From Triticum aestivum (Eukaryota; Streptophyta; Magnoliopsida; Poales; Poaceae): a stretch of 64,000 nt of DNA. Shown piece after piece: positions 45,730 to 58,279 of this stretch. The first letter of the stretch is position 1. Every line of letters starts with the position of its first letter. A model generated the notes under the pieces. It saw nothing but the letters and a program-made list of their open reading frames with translations, did no database searches and was not told the origin of the DNA. The position numbers were made by a program, and so were the translations under genes. The stretch lies in assembly GCF_018294505.1 (NCBI RefSeq), contig NC_057803.1:690731157-690795156 (forward strand), written 5' to 3'.

Positions 45730-46303
45730 ACCTTCCTGGAGGTGTCATCACGGGCCTTGGCCTTGTTTGGGAGTGCAGAGGAACTGCAGGTGGAGGGGAT
45801 GTGACCAGTGGCAGCAGGTGGTGTTCGCGAAGGAGGTGCGACATTGGATCTAACACGTCGACAACGGTGAGTCCCAGCTGCATGGAGCAGCGTGGTCTCG
45901 CTGCTGGGCATGTGTAGATGGACGAGCGCAGGATGGCGGCGTTATTTGGCGTTGTGGTGGCGTCGACGATAGCTAGACCGGGCAAGGTTGATGCGTTAGT
46001 ACAGCTCTGAGATGGATTAGTGGTAGTTGGTGGCGGCGGCCTTTGAGTGTGCGTCGGACCGGTGGGTGTCCCATACCGCCAGGTGGCTTGGTTGGGGCCT
46101 TAGGTCTTAGATGTTAGGTTTGGCTGCGAGGTCTGTTTGGTATTAGACCCAGACTATCTCATCCCTTCATCAACTGGATAGGAGTAGCAACAGTTATTGT
46201 CTAGCCGGTGGTTTCAGTCTTACTGTTGTGTTACTTTGTAAGGTCTTTTGTGAATAATTAATAAAGTGGCAGAGGCTGGGGGTCTTCCTCCTTTGAAAAA
46301 AAG
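45730..46303 (+). mobile_element. Retroposon 3' tail
   Basis: The plus strand ends with a block typical of grass LINE tails: TTTGTAAGGTCTTTTGTGAA, then TAATTAATAAAGTGGC, GCAGAGGC and a purine-rich end with an A-run at about 46,297-46,303. The upstream part is GC-rich with short ORFs and no domain that I can name. A target duplication was not found. Confidence 0.5.
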
Positions 46304-47309
46304 ATAGTATACTCCATTCACTTGATGATGTCAATACGTGTGTGCTTCTAGTAGCTGCCACTTTGTTCGGTTCTTGTGTATTTTTAGAATATACGCTATT
46401 TACTTCTCCTTTTTGTTCAGATAGTTGTTGAAATAATATACAGAAAACATTAATATTATGTTATGAAAGTATTTTTTCTATTTGCTCAAAGTATTTATTG
46501 TACATTTTCACAATTGTTAATCTCTCTGCGCAAACTATGTGCATCGTTAGACTTAATAGGAAAAGGAAACTCATTTAACCAAAAGATCAGAATGTTCTAT
46601 ATTGATCCCCTGGAACTACATTGAAAATTCATATAATTTGAATTCATATGCTTTTCATATGTTCTGCCTCATTTGACACATATGAGATAGAAATGTTTGC
46701 ATATTCAAATACAAAAACACAATTGCTCACTCGGTCACCTAATATAATACTTCTATTGCCGTTTATATCATGCAAAAGAAGGTGACCTATTTCTGGGAGA
46801 ACCTCTCGCTACTGTTTGTATGTACTTGGTTGCTGCTCTAATGCTTCATGGTGGACAGTCTGCCCCTAACCTCTGTCATAATGCAAATCAAGAGACTCCA
46901 TGGGCTTCAGTCATCTATATTTCTCGGACTCAAAATGATATTGTAGATATTATATCCAAGACTTCAGAGTTCCTATTGATTGGACACATGCATGTAATAG
47001 CTTGCTTTGCAACCCCGCCCACTGTCATCGTAGCAACAAATTCTGAGGCGTCAAGCTTCAACCCAGATAGTAAATTAGTCAAAATCCAATAAACTCGTAA
47101 TGTAAATGTTTCAATAAATCAAAGAATGTTTTTTGAGTTTTTCTTTTAATGAAAATACCAGATCTAAACTTAAATTATATTTTTGCAGTGTTCACACATA
47201 CTGACACATGGTGTCTATGTCTGAATTCTCTGATGGACATAGACCAATGTGTGTACTTCAGTAGATTGGTTGTCAAGATCCAGCGGCGCGGTAAAGCTCG
47301 TTTTCACTT
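46304..47309. other. AT-rich, no gene supported
   Basis: A 90-codon plus ORF at 46,820-47,092 is open but unrecognised. Otherwise no structure was seen. Confidence 0.4.
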
Positions 47310-48010
47310 CTAGTATTATTGAAATGTTGAAGCCTTGAACCAAGTAAAGAAGCATGACATCTCCTGGAATATCATGAAAATGCTCTCTTTTATAAAAGGC
47401 ATGGCCTCACGCCACCAGCCGTAGAGCTGTAACCAAGAGCAAGAATCACCGATTTCGGCTGAGCAATAGCTCATAATGCACAAGAGAGTGGAGTGCCTCC
47501 CGAAGAGCTGGATGACCTTTCCAGTGAATGTCATGGGCCTGTCGTATTGGAAGCCATGGTGGCCTACCTAGTGCTACTAGGAGGCATGCCTACTATATTA
47601 TGTAGAGAATATAAGAATAGATTAGGTTGTGAGATTCGTCCAGCAATGGTTGCTTCTCTCCTGATGTCTCCAATTCCCTTGTGTTCCCGATAAATCTCAT
47701 ATTACTACCAATCCGATGTGTTATCATCATGAATAAAAGTACTATGGTAACAAGGTGTTTCCTTATGGGATGGAAGCAGCTGGATTCTTGGTCTTTGTAC
47801 ACGAGTTTGGACTTTCGTGCCATGTAGTAGTTTTTGATAATTTTTTGCCTTGAGGAAAAAAGAGTGGTTTATGCTAGGTGCTACGAGGAACGTTGTACCG
47901 AACAAAGTCACGATTTATGTAGCCGGACCAAGCAAGGAGACAACAAGGAGGGGACATGTACTTCTGATATATCACATGTTTGGAAGATTGCCATTGCCCA
48001 TTGCCCATAT
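47310..48010. repeat. Repeat B, copy d
   Basis: This copy matches copies b and c in the same orientation. It includes CCTAGTGCTACTAGGAGG, CAGCAATGGTTGCTTCTCTC and ATATATCACATGTTTGG. On the minus strand, copies b and d both keep an open stretch reading LETSGEKQPLL. Confidence 0.65.
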
Positions 48011-48508
48011 TAATTAGATTTTACGACCCGTTCATCTGGTGGGACGGCATTATAACGGTGTAGATCCGATCATAAAATCCTCAGCCAGAAAAAAGACATT
48101 TTCTATACAGAAAAAAATCCAATATCAATTGTACCTAAACCTCACGTCCTTTCTCGGTTGTAAAAACTAAAGAACAAAAATCCAGTCTCAACTGTACCTA
48201 AAAGCTTCACGTCATCCTCAACAAAATAAAAACTTCACGTCCTTCCACCAAAAAAAGAAAAAAAATCTAATCTCAATTGTACCCAAAAAAGCCTCACGTC
48301 GTTCCACCGAAAAAAACTTAACATACTCCACAACCTCTTCCAAAACTAAATCAGAGTCCCGATCTACTTTCCCTAGCCTCCACAATGTACTACTCAAGGA
48401 ATCTCCTCAGCCTAAACCCTGATCGAGAGCTCTTGGTCGAGGTCTCCAACGCCCCTTCATATGTTGTCGCCTCCTGCCGCAGTCTGGCTACTTTCTGTGG
48501 GTGCCATT

Positions 48509-48510
<2 letters not shown>

Positions 48511-48560
<50 letters not shown>

Positions 48561-48595
48561 TCTCTCTCCCTCTCCCTCTTCCTCTCCCTGTGACA
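48511..48595. repeat. (CT)n microsatellite
   Basis: About 85 bp of TCTC repeats degrading to CCCTCT. Confidence 0.95.
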
Positions 48596-50360
48596 ATCTT
48601 GAGAAAAGCGAGATTTGAATGTAGTTGATGAACGTCCTCTACTGATTATATAATTGGGTGCCTCCACAGGTTATACAAAATTGGTCGATGTAGTGCAATC
48701 CAGGACCGACCACTATACAGTGATCTTTTAAACATCACCCAACCCAATCTTTTGATTAGGTAAATATAATGTGTTGTCTGTCTACAGTGTGGCAGTTCTA
48801 ACATTGTTTAGCCTATCCATCCATGGTGCATATGGGAAGCTCTTCTTGGCTGCGGCACCGTCGAGGCCGAGGGGCGGTGATAAGCTCACCATTAAGAAAA
48901 TTGGTCTGGTGATGGATTAAGCGTGTGGAGAAACTTTTGATCTGAGGTAGTATAATATTTTCTTATTTACTTATAGTGTCTTTTTAACATGCACCTCTAC
49001 AAGCTATTTGTCTGCAGATAGCGTTCATCTAAGGAAGATTGTGGTTCAATAAATAATTAACTAAGCAAGACAAACAACTCCCAGGTGTTAGTAGGCCCTT
49101 GATTGTATGGACCTATCAATGCACAATTATTCAATCGAGCCCATGAAGTTGTCCATCGAGGGACTACCGATTCCCATGGTATGAGCAAAAAAGAAGTTAT
49201 CTTGCAGTCTAGTTTGTTTTTCTGACGTCTTATACTTGAACTGTGCTTCTGAGGTTCTATCCTATATGTGCATCCAGTTTCTCATGTTCTATGTTGGGCC
49301 TGATTTAATGTGTTCTCATGTTCTATCTTTTATTCAGGTTCGAAGCATAATATGCAATTGAATTTAGTTTCTCCAGGGATTCTAATTTTAATCATGTATG
49401 TTTTCAATTTCGTTGAAGGATGACCAGCGGATTATTTCGCAGGCTAGCACCGTTATTGGGCACAAGTTATTATCAGCAAGGCTGAAAATGCTCATATTCC
49501 ATGCAATAGATTTTTCACACAGGAAGAATTTTTAACCTTATCCACAAAATCCAACAGATCACAAAATTAGAGGGATTGTAATTAGAGACTGGCTTTTCTA
49601 CTCCCGGGTGTAGGTACCCCCCTTATCTACACCATTCATAGCAGGTTCTATTTTCTCGAGATCCCAACCTTGGCCTGCTAGCCCGGTGTGATTTGAATAA
49701 CATGTTAAAGTAACCTGACATAAAACAGTAACCTGCTCACGCTCTGTACCATCTTCTGTCTCCCTCCCAGTTTTCTCTCTTAAAAAATGCATGCACTCTC
49801 TCCTTCTCTTTTCTCCCTCACTAACTCCCGCTTTCTCTCTCTCACTCTGTAACGGTGTAACCCTCTATCATACTGAGCTCTTTTCTATCTGTATATACTC
49901 CCGCTCTCTCTTTCTCTCTCTAACCCTCTCTTGCACAACTCTTTTCTCTCCCTATCTTCATCACTCTCTCTAACCCTCTCTCTCTTGCGTGTTCTCTCTC
50001 TAGTCATTTCTTCCATTTCACACACGCTTCAATCTTCTCTCTCCTTCCCCATTTCTGCCCTTTCTCACAGCTCCTCTCTCACTCGTCCCGATGCAAGCAT
50101 TGGAGGTTGTGTGAGGCAGCTTTCCACATGTGGTAAGAGTTGAAAAACAGCTCACGTGGTAACAGTAGCATGTCCTGCCAAAAGTTGACAGGAACCAGAC
50201 TAGGACCTACGATGTTCCACGTGACATTAACGTGGGATAAATGCTCGATTTGAGCTGATGGCTACTGCAAATACTCTGTGGTGTGCCAGTCACTTTTATG
50301 AATCTTGATGAAACTCAATGGCTCAGATAAAGGGTGTGAGCACACCCGCGTGCAGCCACA
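48596..50360. other. CT-rich and AT-rich intergenic DNA
   Basis: Bases 49,790-50,090 are a long CT-rich imperfect tract (TCTCTC, CCCTCT). Elsewhere no ORF, splice pattern or element ends are convincing. Confidence 0.5.
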
Positions 50361-50367
50361 CCTTTCC

Positions 50368-51412
50368 GAAAGTAAATACTCCACCAACCTTCACTTTTGT
50401 TAGTAATGCTTGTGTTATATATAAGTCCATATTCACACCAACATATAGCAAGGTCCTATAGTTCATATACACATTGATACTTATTCTTCCTTCTGTTTGA
50501 CATGATAGAGTGCAAATAAATAGAGAACAACAACCGGAGAAAAGCGTCGAGAGATGATCGTTGAATCGGGTCCACAAATATTTGGGAATCAGATGCATCA
50601 GGAGCAAAGCAGTTTGTACTCGGCGAATTCAGTAGCCTGCCAATGTATTCACACTCTCTACAAAATCCAAGAAACATGGTACATGTTAGTAATGAGTTGT
50701 CGTCAGCGAAAGATGGCTCAGCCAGACAGATTTATCCTGTCTCTTTTGGGGAAACTGTTGTGCATTGATTTCGCTTCAGGAGATGAACTCATGGGCGAAA
50801 ACCTACTCAATTCGAAAATAAGAGTTGAATGAAAATTGTGACTGACATTTACCCACTTAGCTAGTTCGATCTTAAGGCTAACTTGACCAACCTTTCTACA
50901 TAGCCCAATGTCGATGGCCTTTGGCCCTCGGCGTACCTGCTGATTCCGGCAGTGATTCTTTGGCAGAATACCTCTCCATCTGTATGTTTTTGTTTCTAAG
51001 CAATGAGGAGTCTTGTAATACCGGGTCAGTGCCCTAATAAGTTGATTCTGTTATCCGATGGCTAATGGAGATGGCTGCTGTGCGGTCCAAAGTCCAAACC
51101 AAGCCAATTAGTGCTGCCGACTAAGACTTTGATGCAGTATGCAACGAGATTGGAGTTTATCTGTGGAGCAGGCGATATGTGCGTGAAAGAAACGTGTCCA
51201 CTTCTTTCGGGACTGGGCGCATCTTGTTTTGGATTTGCTTTCTCTGAACATCTCTATAACATGTCAAACATAAAGCCACAGTGCCTGTAAACTCTTTCCT
51301 CAAAGTGTGGACACAAAAGCTTATCCACATATTCACCACGATTTGAGTCTGTTGCTTCCATATGAATGTGATCAAATCAAAAGAAAATAAGAGTTTGGTC
51401 AGACTTATATGT
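50368..51412. repeat. Segment A, copy 3 (uninterrupted)
   Basis: This copy is closest to copy 2. It keeps the empty site of the solo LTR at about 50,891-50,904 and the empty site of the LINE tail at about 51,115-51,130. After 51,412 the similarity to the other copies ends. Confidence 0.85.
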
Positions 51413-51865
51413 TGGGAATAAGCCACGGCAGGACGCGTCCAAAGTGTGTTCGTCCGCGAGCTGTGTGCGTCGGGTTTGGTGGCCGCGTCGAGTCATAGTC
51501 TGGGCATAGTCTTACTTGTGTCCAGGCATGATCTGACCTATTTATGGCCTGTGTGCGTGTGTGTGGTCAATCTGTTGGCGAGCGAGGGGGGCGTGATGAG
51601 CGGGGTTTGTTGCGGGCTCACTGCGGGCTGGACGTGTTCGTGCATGTCATGGGTGTGGGTAGAGCGGGCAGGACCTAGTGCTCCACGTAGGGGAGAGGTG
51701 CGTGCTCTGTAGTCTCTCCGGTATAAAGACCCCGTGTGCGTTGTAACAGATGGGTGTCTTTGAGTTTGTTAGACTTCGTATTGTAGCCTTATTGTGTAAT
51801 CCATGCCATACTAGTATAGAACTTGTATGACATCATTATATATATATGTAATCCATACCAAGCGT

Positions 51866-54793
51866 TTGGGGCACCTAGGTGCCCAAGCACCTTGCCTAGG
51901 AGCCGTTGGATTGCATCGTAATTTTATTGCTGCGACCAATATATGAGTTATTGGACTTTACCCGTTAACTAATGAGGTTATATTTTCCATTTATACCTCT
52001 GTCGAAAATTACTTTCTATATTTTTTGCATGGCTGTAATGCGTGTCAATTAGGGACATTCCAAAAAAGTTATGTGTGTTAATGGATTACCTCCATTGATG
52101 TCTGCATGGGGTGGCTTATATGGAAATATAGTCAAATCTGATTATTAATGTGTGTCATTAATTATCTATTCATGAGATCCAGTAATAAATAACCTTCCTT
52201 ACATATTCCCATGTATGCTAGGCACTAGGCAGAGCCGTTGATTAATTAGGGAAAAATACTATGTAGGGATTGTTATATGTATGTGCTCGTTAGATATATT
52301 TTTTGCATCGAATGTACTCGTTAGATTTGTGTTTATGTTACTAGGTAAGTGCCCGTGCGTTGCAACGGGAGACAGGAGATGGAAATTTTTCATGTTTGCA
52401 ATATGGCAGGGTGGGTTAAAGTAACTAATACTAATATTGTAATTTTTACATCAATATTTAGTAGGTCCATGCATTTGCACTTGCCTCAATCCAACGCCCT
52501 AGAAGAAGAGCAGAACCGCCGCGCTTGCACTCCATTTTTATTTTCATTTATTAACAAGAAGAATCCTCAACTTGTTGTTAACTTGTTTTCATGCCGAATG
52601 AAATTTCTTATATTTTCTGTCGATCTAAATGTTCCATGCATTCCGTTTCATTCCATCTATAACAAAACTGTTTGGGACAGAATTCTTCAATTGCATCAAT
52701 GTAAGTATGATACATTGATGAATGGACATAGTAGTCCAAAGGAATCTGTAGTCCCCACTTCACAAAACAATAAGAATCGGGTGGGAGAAAAGAATGGTAT
52801 ACTACTAATAATTCCCCGAGGGACTGAGAGCTAATTCAGGACTTACGAACAAATGTAACACGATATTGTAGGGGCAGGCGACTCCTCTAACTTAGCTTTT
52901 GCTAGGTAAGGAGCATAATTTAGCCGATATCCACCACACAGAACACATCTAATGGCTCTCAATTTGCTCAGTATACTACTTTGTACAATTAAAAGGCCTA
53001 TAGACGTTTTAAAATAAAAGAGTATAATGCTCACCAAAGCTCCATGATTGGAAAATATCTTCAGCACATATGATTATAATGGTCTCCAGAACTTCGTTGG
53101 AGACATGCATGTATGACACTTGTTGATTCTACAAAGGAGAAAGCTGTACCTGTGTGGGCCGGAACTTTGGCACATATTTTTGTGAACTTCTTCTGTTCCT
53201 GGTTGATTTCGGTTCATCAATGTAAAAGAGCCAACCATGCTATTTTGTGAATTGCAGCTGAATGTAAAACAATCAGACCTACAATTTTGAGAATTGTGCA
53301 AGCTATTTCCTTTCTTCTTACGTTCAAAAAAAGTCAAAACATATAGGAAGTAGTACGCTCCTTAGTGGTAGGAGGAAGTAGTTATATAGGGTATATGTCT
53401 CCCTTTACAATCACAATTACATATAGGAAGGATCGCATCAGCCTCCAATTCTCTTGTTAGTTAGTAGTTTGTTTATTGAGTAACAATGTAGCAGCAGTTA
53501 TGCATCTGTGCATACACAAAGAATGGAAATCCCGATCATAGCCAAAAGGAATAGAAGAGAAACCAATTTGTCCCATCCTTGTTGCATGTTGGGTAAGCTC
53601 CAAATCTATCTAGCAGATGAAAAAGGAAAGGAATTTGAGCACAAAATACCAGCGGTCTTGTTGAGTAATCCTCAAATCTCTAGCCGATCTTGAGCGTTGC
53701 TGTTTAGGACCTGGTCGCCGCCGTGGCCATGGAGCGGCGCCCCGTCTCAACTTCGTGGTGATCCTTCTTCTCCGCCGCAACCCCTGTGGCCTTCTGCTCG
53801 TCCTTTGCTGTCGGATGCGGGCTTCAGGTCGTCCTGGATGCGCATCGATCAGGAACGACTGAAAGAACGAGCGGGTTCATGTTGGATGATGATGAAGATG
53901 GTGCTGAGTATGAGAACGACCGGAAGTGTGCAGCCTGCGCGTGGTCATCGTCGTCCCATACGCGAGTTTGGCATCCAGGAGTGCGGCATCGACGGAGGAC
54001 GACACGAAGGAGATAGCAAAGCCTGAGCCGGTGGCTAGGGTTAGCTGTGGGGGTGCGTGCAAGGGCAGAAGGGCAATGAGATTCAGCGTCGAGACCATGG
54101 CTGGGTCCCACCGGTGGATAGCGGCACGGAAGATGGCCTGCGTTGACCGGAATCGGAGCCGCGGGCGGCGGCGGCGGCGGTGATTTGGAGCGGAGGGAGA
54201 GAGACACCGGGAGTTAAGATGTGTGCATGGCCGCCTGGGTCTGATATAATTATGTCTAAACCGGTAGAAAATAAACCGGAAACATGAGGGAGGTGGGAAA
54301 AAAATCGGTGGGAGAGGCAAACGAAGGAGGCCGACGAAGCTGGGCATCGCACGACGACGTAAGAGGGGAAACGGAACGCTCCGTTTCTTTTAGGTAGTAG
54401 AGATACCTGAAATATTTATGGATATACAAGTACTCAATATATTTTTGGGTATTTGCACACTCAACATATTTCTTTACAACTACACACCCTAGAGTCAAAT
54501 TTATGAGTACATACCCTAATAATACGTTTTTTACATTAGATATGTAGGGATCCTTTTACTAAGTACGTACTCGTTAGATTTGTGTGCATATTATACCTGA
54601 AATATATATGGTTATGTGAGTACTAAATATATTTTCAGGTATATGCATACATCATATTTCTTTACAACTACATACCCCGGATTGAAAATTATGAATACAT
54701 ACCCTAATAATATGTAGGTATTAGTAAGAAATTTTAGCATTAGGTACGTAGGGGTTGGACCCGATCAAGGTGCCCAGGCACCTAGGTGTCCAA
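51866..54793. mobile_element. TIR element interrupted by a Helitron
   Basis: The left end is TTGGGGCACCTAGGTGCC...CACCTTG (51,866-51,894). The right end, at 54,766-54,793, is its diverged inverted copy (TTGGACACCTAGGTGCC...CACCTTG on the minus strand). GGCACCTAGGTGCC is itself palindromic. Without the Helitron the element would be about 865 bp. A target duplication is not obvious and no transposase is encoded, so the superfamily is not assigned. Internally, a block around 52,310-52,340 joined to 54,404-54,450 recurs at about 54,560-54,650. Confidence 0.5.
52341..54403 (-). mobile_element. Non-autonomous Helitron (2.06 kb) with GC-rich cargo
   Basis: On the minus strand the element begins TCTCTACTACCTAAAAG at 54,403, with A outside. 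It ends with the hairpin CCCGTTGCAACGCACGGG, then CACTTAC and CTAG (plus 52,341-52,344), with T outside. A related sequence at about 54,560-54,620 in the same window runs ACTCGTTAGATTTGTGTG and then TATACCTGAAATATA without the insert, so an empty site is visible. The GC-rich part at 53,700-54,350 has a minus-strand ORF series that starts like a plant gene first exon (Pro/Ser/Arg-rich). It may be captured DNA. No helicase is present. Confidence 0.75.
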
Positions 54794-54794
54794 T

Positions 54795-57700
54795 ATAGGG
54801 TCGCGCTATTCGTCACCCTGGGTGATGAATTATTATTCCTCACCCCAGCCAAACCATGCAGGGTGCGTACCCGTAAGGAACAAAGGCTTGAGATTTAATT
54901 TACTGTGCACAATGAGGATTACGGGCGCAGAGTACAACCTGTACAAGAGTGTTGCACGGCCAGACCATCGTAAGATACGAAGTCTTGCAACGTAAAATTA
55001 CAACACCCATGCCTCCGTAGAGACAAGCAACCAACCTAGCCGCACCAAAAGCACCACCGTAAGAAACAAATCATAAAATTACAACATGCATGCCTCCGTA
55101 GTTCACATATTTTAACAGATATAAAACAAACGGTTGAAACATCAGTGACGGTGCATTTTTTTCTAGAAGAAATTTTCTATCTCCTGTTTGTAGTTGTCTC
55201 CATAATTATTTGTTTTGTTTCTAGTTTTTGCTTTCTTGGAACACATCTCTGTTTCTTGCTTGATACTGCTACCTTCTCTTGTTTCTACATGTGATGATGC
55301 GGTAGCTCTAGCACCAGGTCTCACTCGCGCTCAACCCACGGAGAACGGGGGCTTCGACCTGGGCATCACTTCTCTTTATCTCTGGACGGAAATAACACTA
55401 CTCAGCTGTAGAGTGGCCACCACGATTTGATCAGATCACATCAAACCGTTTACTTGCAGAATGGAAGGGCAAGAAGCTGCATCGGGAGATAGACTACAGT
55501 ATATATATATGGACGACCCACGTCTATACATGCCTACAACTCATCAGATAAAGTAGACAAAATGCAGAACTACCATTTATTTTCATTGCTACAGTGAAGA
55601 GATTAGCCTACACCCTTTTTCGTAAGTACAACAGTCTTTTGGATATCAAAAGATGTAATTAATAACTTCGGCAAATTTCTGCCATTTCATCAGCTCCAGA
55701 CAGCAGGATGTAGACCAACTTGAGTCCAGCCACGTTTCATCTGCATGCAAAGTTAGAAACTCAATTAGATGAGCAAACTTACACCTTGTGCTAAATGAAA
55801 CAAAATAAGTAGTTAGCAAAATCCGATATCACTAACAAGTAAAGTAAACTTGTACTGGATTCACAAATATCTTTAGACTCCTACAGTGCAACAACGGAAA
55901 AAACTAGGCACTGTCAATAGACAGTGCAAGACAGACAAACATGAGGATCTTCTTGGGAGCAAGTCAATAACTAAACCAGTTAGATCTTGTTAGCTTGCTT
56001 GAAAGATGGTCTGACAACATCTCTGAAACACCGAGAGAAATTATGTTTTCATAGCCAAAGATATATTTAAGTCTTGAGCCACATAGTATGATCGTGCGAT
56101 TCGATGGATCCTGCAACAAATTAAGCATAACAAGTAAGAATGTAAATGAGGTACTTTACAGAAGTTATATTTACATAGGATCGGTAAGTAGAACAACTAG
56201 ATGGTTGCAGAAGGAGCTTTATGTTGTGTACATACAAGAATAGACCCTAGAAAGTGGTTTCATTATGGGAGCTCCAGTTTTAGTTAGAAAAGGACATAAT
56301 AATAGTATAGGGCCTCTTCCTGAACAACCAAATAAAAAATATGCCTGCTAGAGCCTAGAATACGTAGTAACTAATACCTAGAAATCAAGATGCATCGACA
56401 TACATAACTGAATATTCACCCATGAAACATCTCCATGATCCACATAAAGAACAAGGAAGATGACATGGTGAGCAGGGTTGTCGGGATGCACTATTTGACA
56501 CCATAAGTAAAGAAGCGTACAATCTGAGAGGCACAAATAATTTCATCAACATATTGCATGTTGATTTATCATTCGCAATGTCAAGCAAACAGGGAGAGAA
56601 ACTATTAGGTGTGAAACTCTAATTTTCCAGTCAAGCCTTTTCCAAAAATACTCCTACTTAACATTCTTGGGAGACCAAAGTCATGATGAACATTTTCCAA
56701 AAATTCAAGGAAACTAACAAAGAATAATTACCAAAGAAAAAAATGCATCAATCTTCTCCTGAGCATTGGGGTTAGCCAATTATGTTTACATGTAGATCTT
56801 ATCGGCAAGCATTTGACACCAAAAAACAGACACAATATAATATCTCAAAGAAGCACACAAACCTGAATGTTGTTTGTCAAATTTGGCTCAGTCCAACTAG
56901 GCACTGTAGGAACTAATATTTACTTTAGTTAACTGCAGCTTTTCTCACTTCTTTGTCCAACCTGACTATGCTTTTGTCCAAACCAGAAACAGACCAAAAA
57001 TAATGGAGATAACATCTACAGTACAATCCTACATTACCAATACATCAGTCCCTTGTATTTCCAATGCATATAGTAGAAGTAAATAGAACCACAATGACAC
57101 ACAAGTAGCGACAGAGTACTCAGGACAGTGATGGAGGCCTTGGCGCAAACCCTCCAGTGTTTAGGATGAAGCACGTGTAGCAAGGTTCAGAATGCCCATG
57201 AATCAAGGACACGGACAATTCAGTGGCGCCACGCCCGAACGCTATGGAAAGGTGGGTCGAGGCTGAGCCGATGGTGGTGCATGCACATTGATGCCTGTAC
57301 TCGGCCGTAAAAAAAAAAGAGGGGCGTAAGGAGCACACATACCACGATGTGTTGCTTGCTGGCCTGGAAGGAGAGCCTCAACTACGAAGTTAGACACTGG
57401 ACAGGAATGCGCCGTAGATGCTTGTTTTATCGCCAGGCATCAGCCACTCTGCTTTGGCCGTCAGTCCACAGGTTCTTCCACTAGGCACATCATCACACCA
57501 CCGTCCGATTCAGCCCAAATCCAGGGTCCAAACCCTAGTTGGGTGAAAGGGGGAGGTGCAGGGAAGCTATCGGCTCCGAGATGAGAGGAGGTAGGCAGGG
57601 GTGGCGAGGAGATGGAGGCGAGGGTGTCCGGCCACGAACGAGGAGAGGGGAGGGTGGGCGATCACGACGGAGGTAGGTTTGGGGAATCGATGCGGACATG

Positions 57701-57894
57701 CGGTGGCGAACGGCTCGGCGGATTGGGCGCTCCCATACCTCAAGACCACATAACCGTTTACTAGTCGCATCGTTGCATGCCAACGTAAAATTACATTAGT
57801 TGGGTCAAAAGTTTACATTGGTAGACAGGTGCGATGAGGTCGAAGGGAGAGGCTGGCTCGGTCGATCGACATGGGTGAGGAATTACTTATTCCT
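54795..57894 (-). other. Possible captured transcription unit, minus strand
   Basis: At 54,815-54,845 the sequence GGGTGATGAATTATTATTCC occurs. At 57,873-57,894 a related GGGTGAGGAATTACTTATTCC borders the N gap, so the two may be ends of one element. Between them the minus strand has a GC-rich first-exon-like ORF (57,783-57,535). Downstream come AT-rich stretches and candidate small exons with good acceptors, for example TTGCATGCAG followed by ATGAAACGTGGC at about 55,743. No protein family is recognised. It could equally be a non-coding remnant. Confidence 0.3.
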
Positions 57895-58235
57895 NNNNNN
57901 NNNNNNNNNNNNNNNNNNNNNNNNNNNNNNNNNNNNNNNNNNNNNNNNNNNNNNNNNNNNNNNNNNNNNNNNNNNNNNNNNNNNNNNNNNNNNNNNNNNN
58001 NNNNNNNNNNNNNNNNNNNNNNNNNNNNNNNNNNNNNNNNNNNNNNNNNNNNNNNNNNNNNNNNNNNNNNNNNNNNNNNNNNNNNNNNNNNNNNNNNNNN
58101 NNNNNNNNNNNNNNNNNNNNNNNNNNNNNNNNNNNNNNNNNNNNNNNNNNNNNNNNNNNNNNNNNNNNNNNNNNNNNNNNNNNNNNNNNNNNNNNNNNNN
58201 NNNNNNNNNNNNNNNNNNNNNNNNNNNNNNNNNNN
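57895..58235. other. Assembly gap (N run)
   Basis: 341 unknown bases. The gap hides the junction between the preceding unit and the hAT remnant. Confidence 0.99.
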
Positions 58236-58279
58236 GGGTGTGTGTGTGTGTGTTTGTGTGCGTGCGTGCGTGCGTGTGT
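58236..58279. repeat. (GT)n / (GCGT)n microsatellite
   Basis: TGTG repeats grade into CGTGCGTG repeats, directly abutting the hAT end. Confidence 0.9.
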
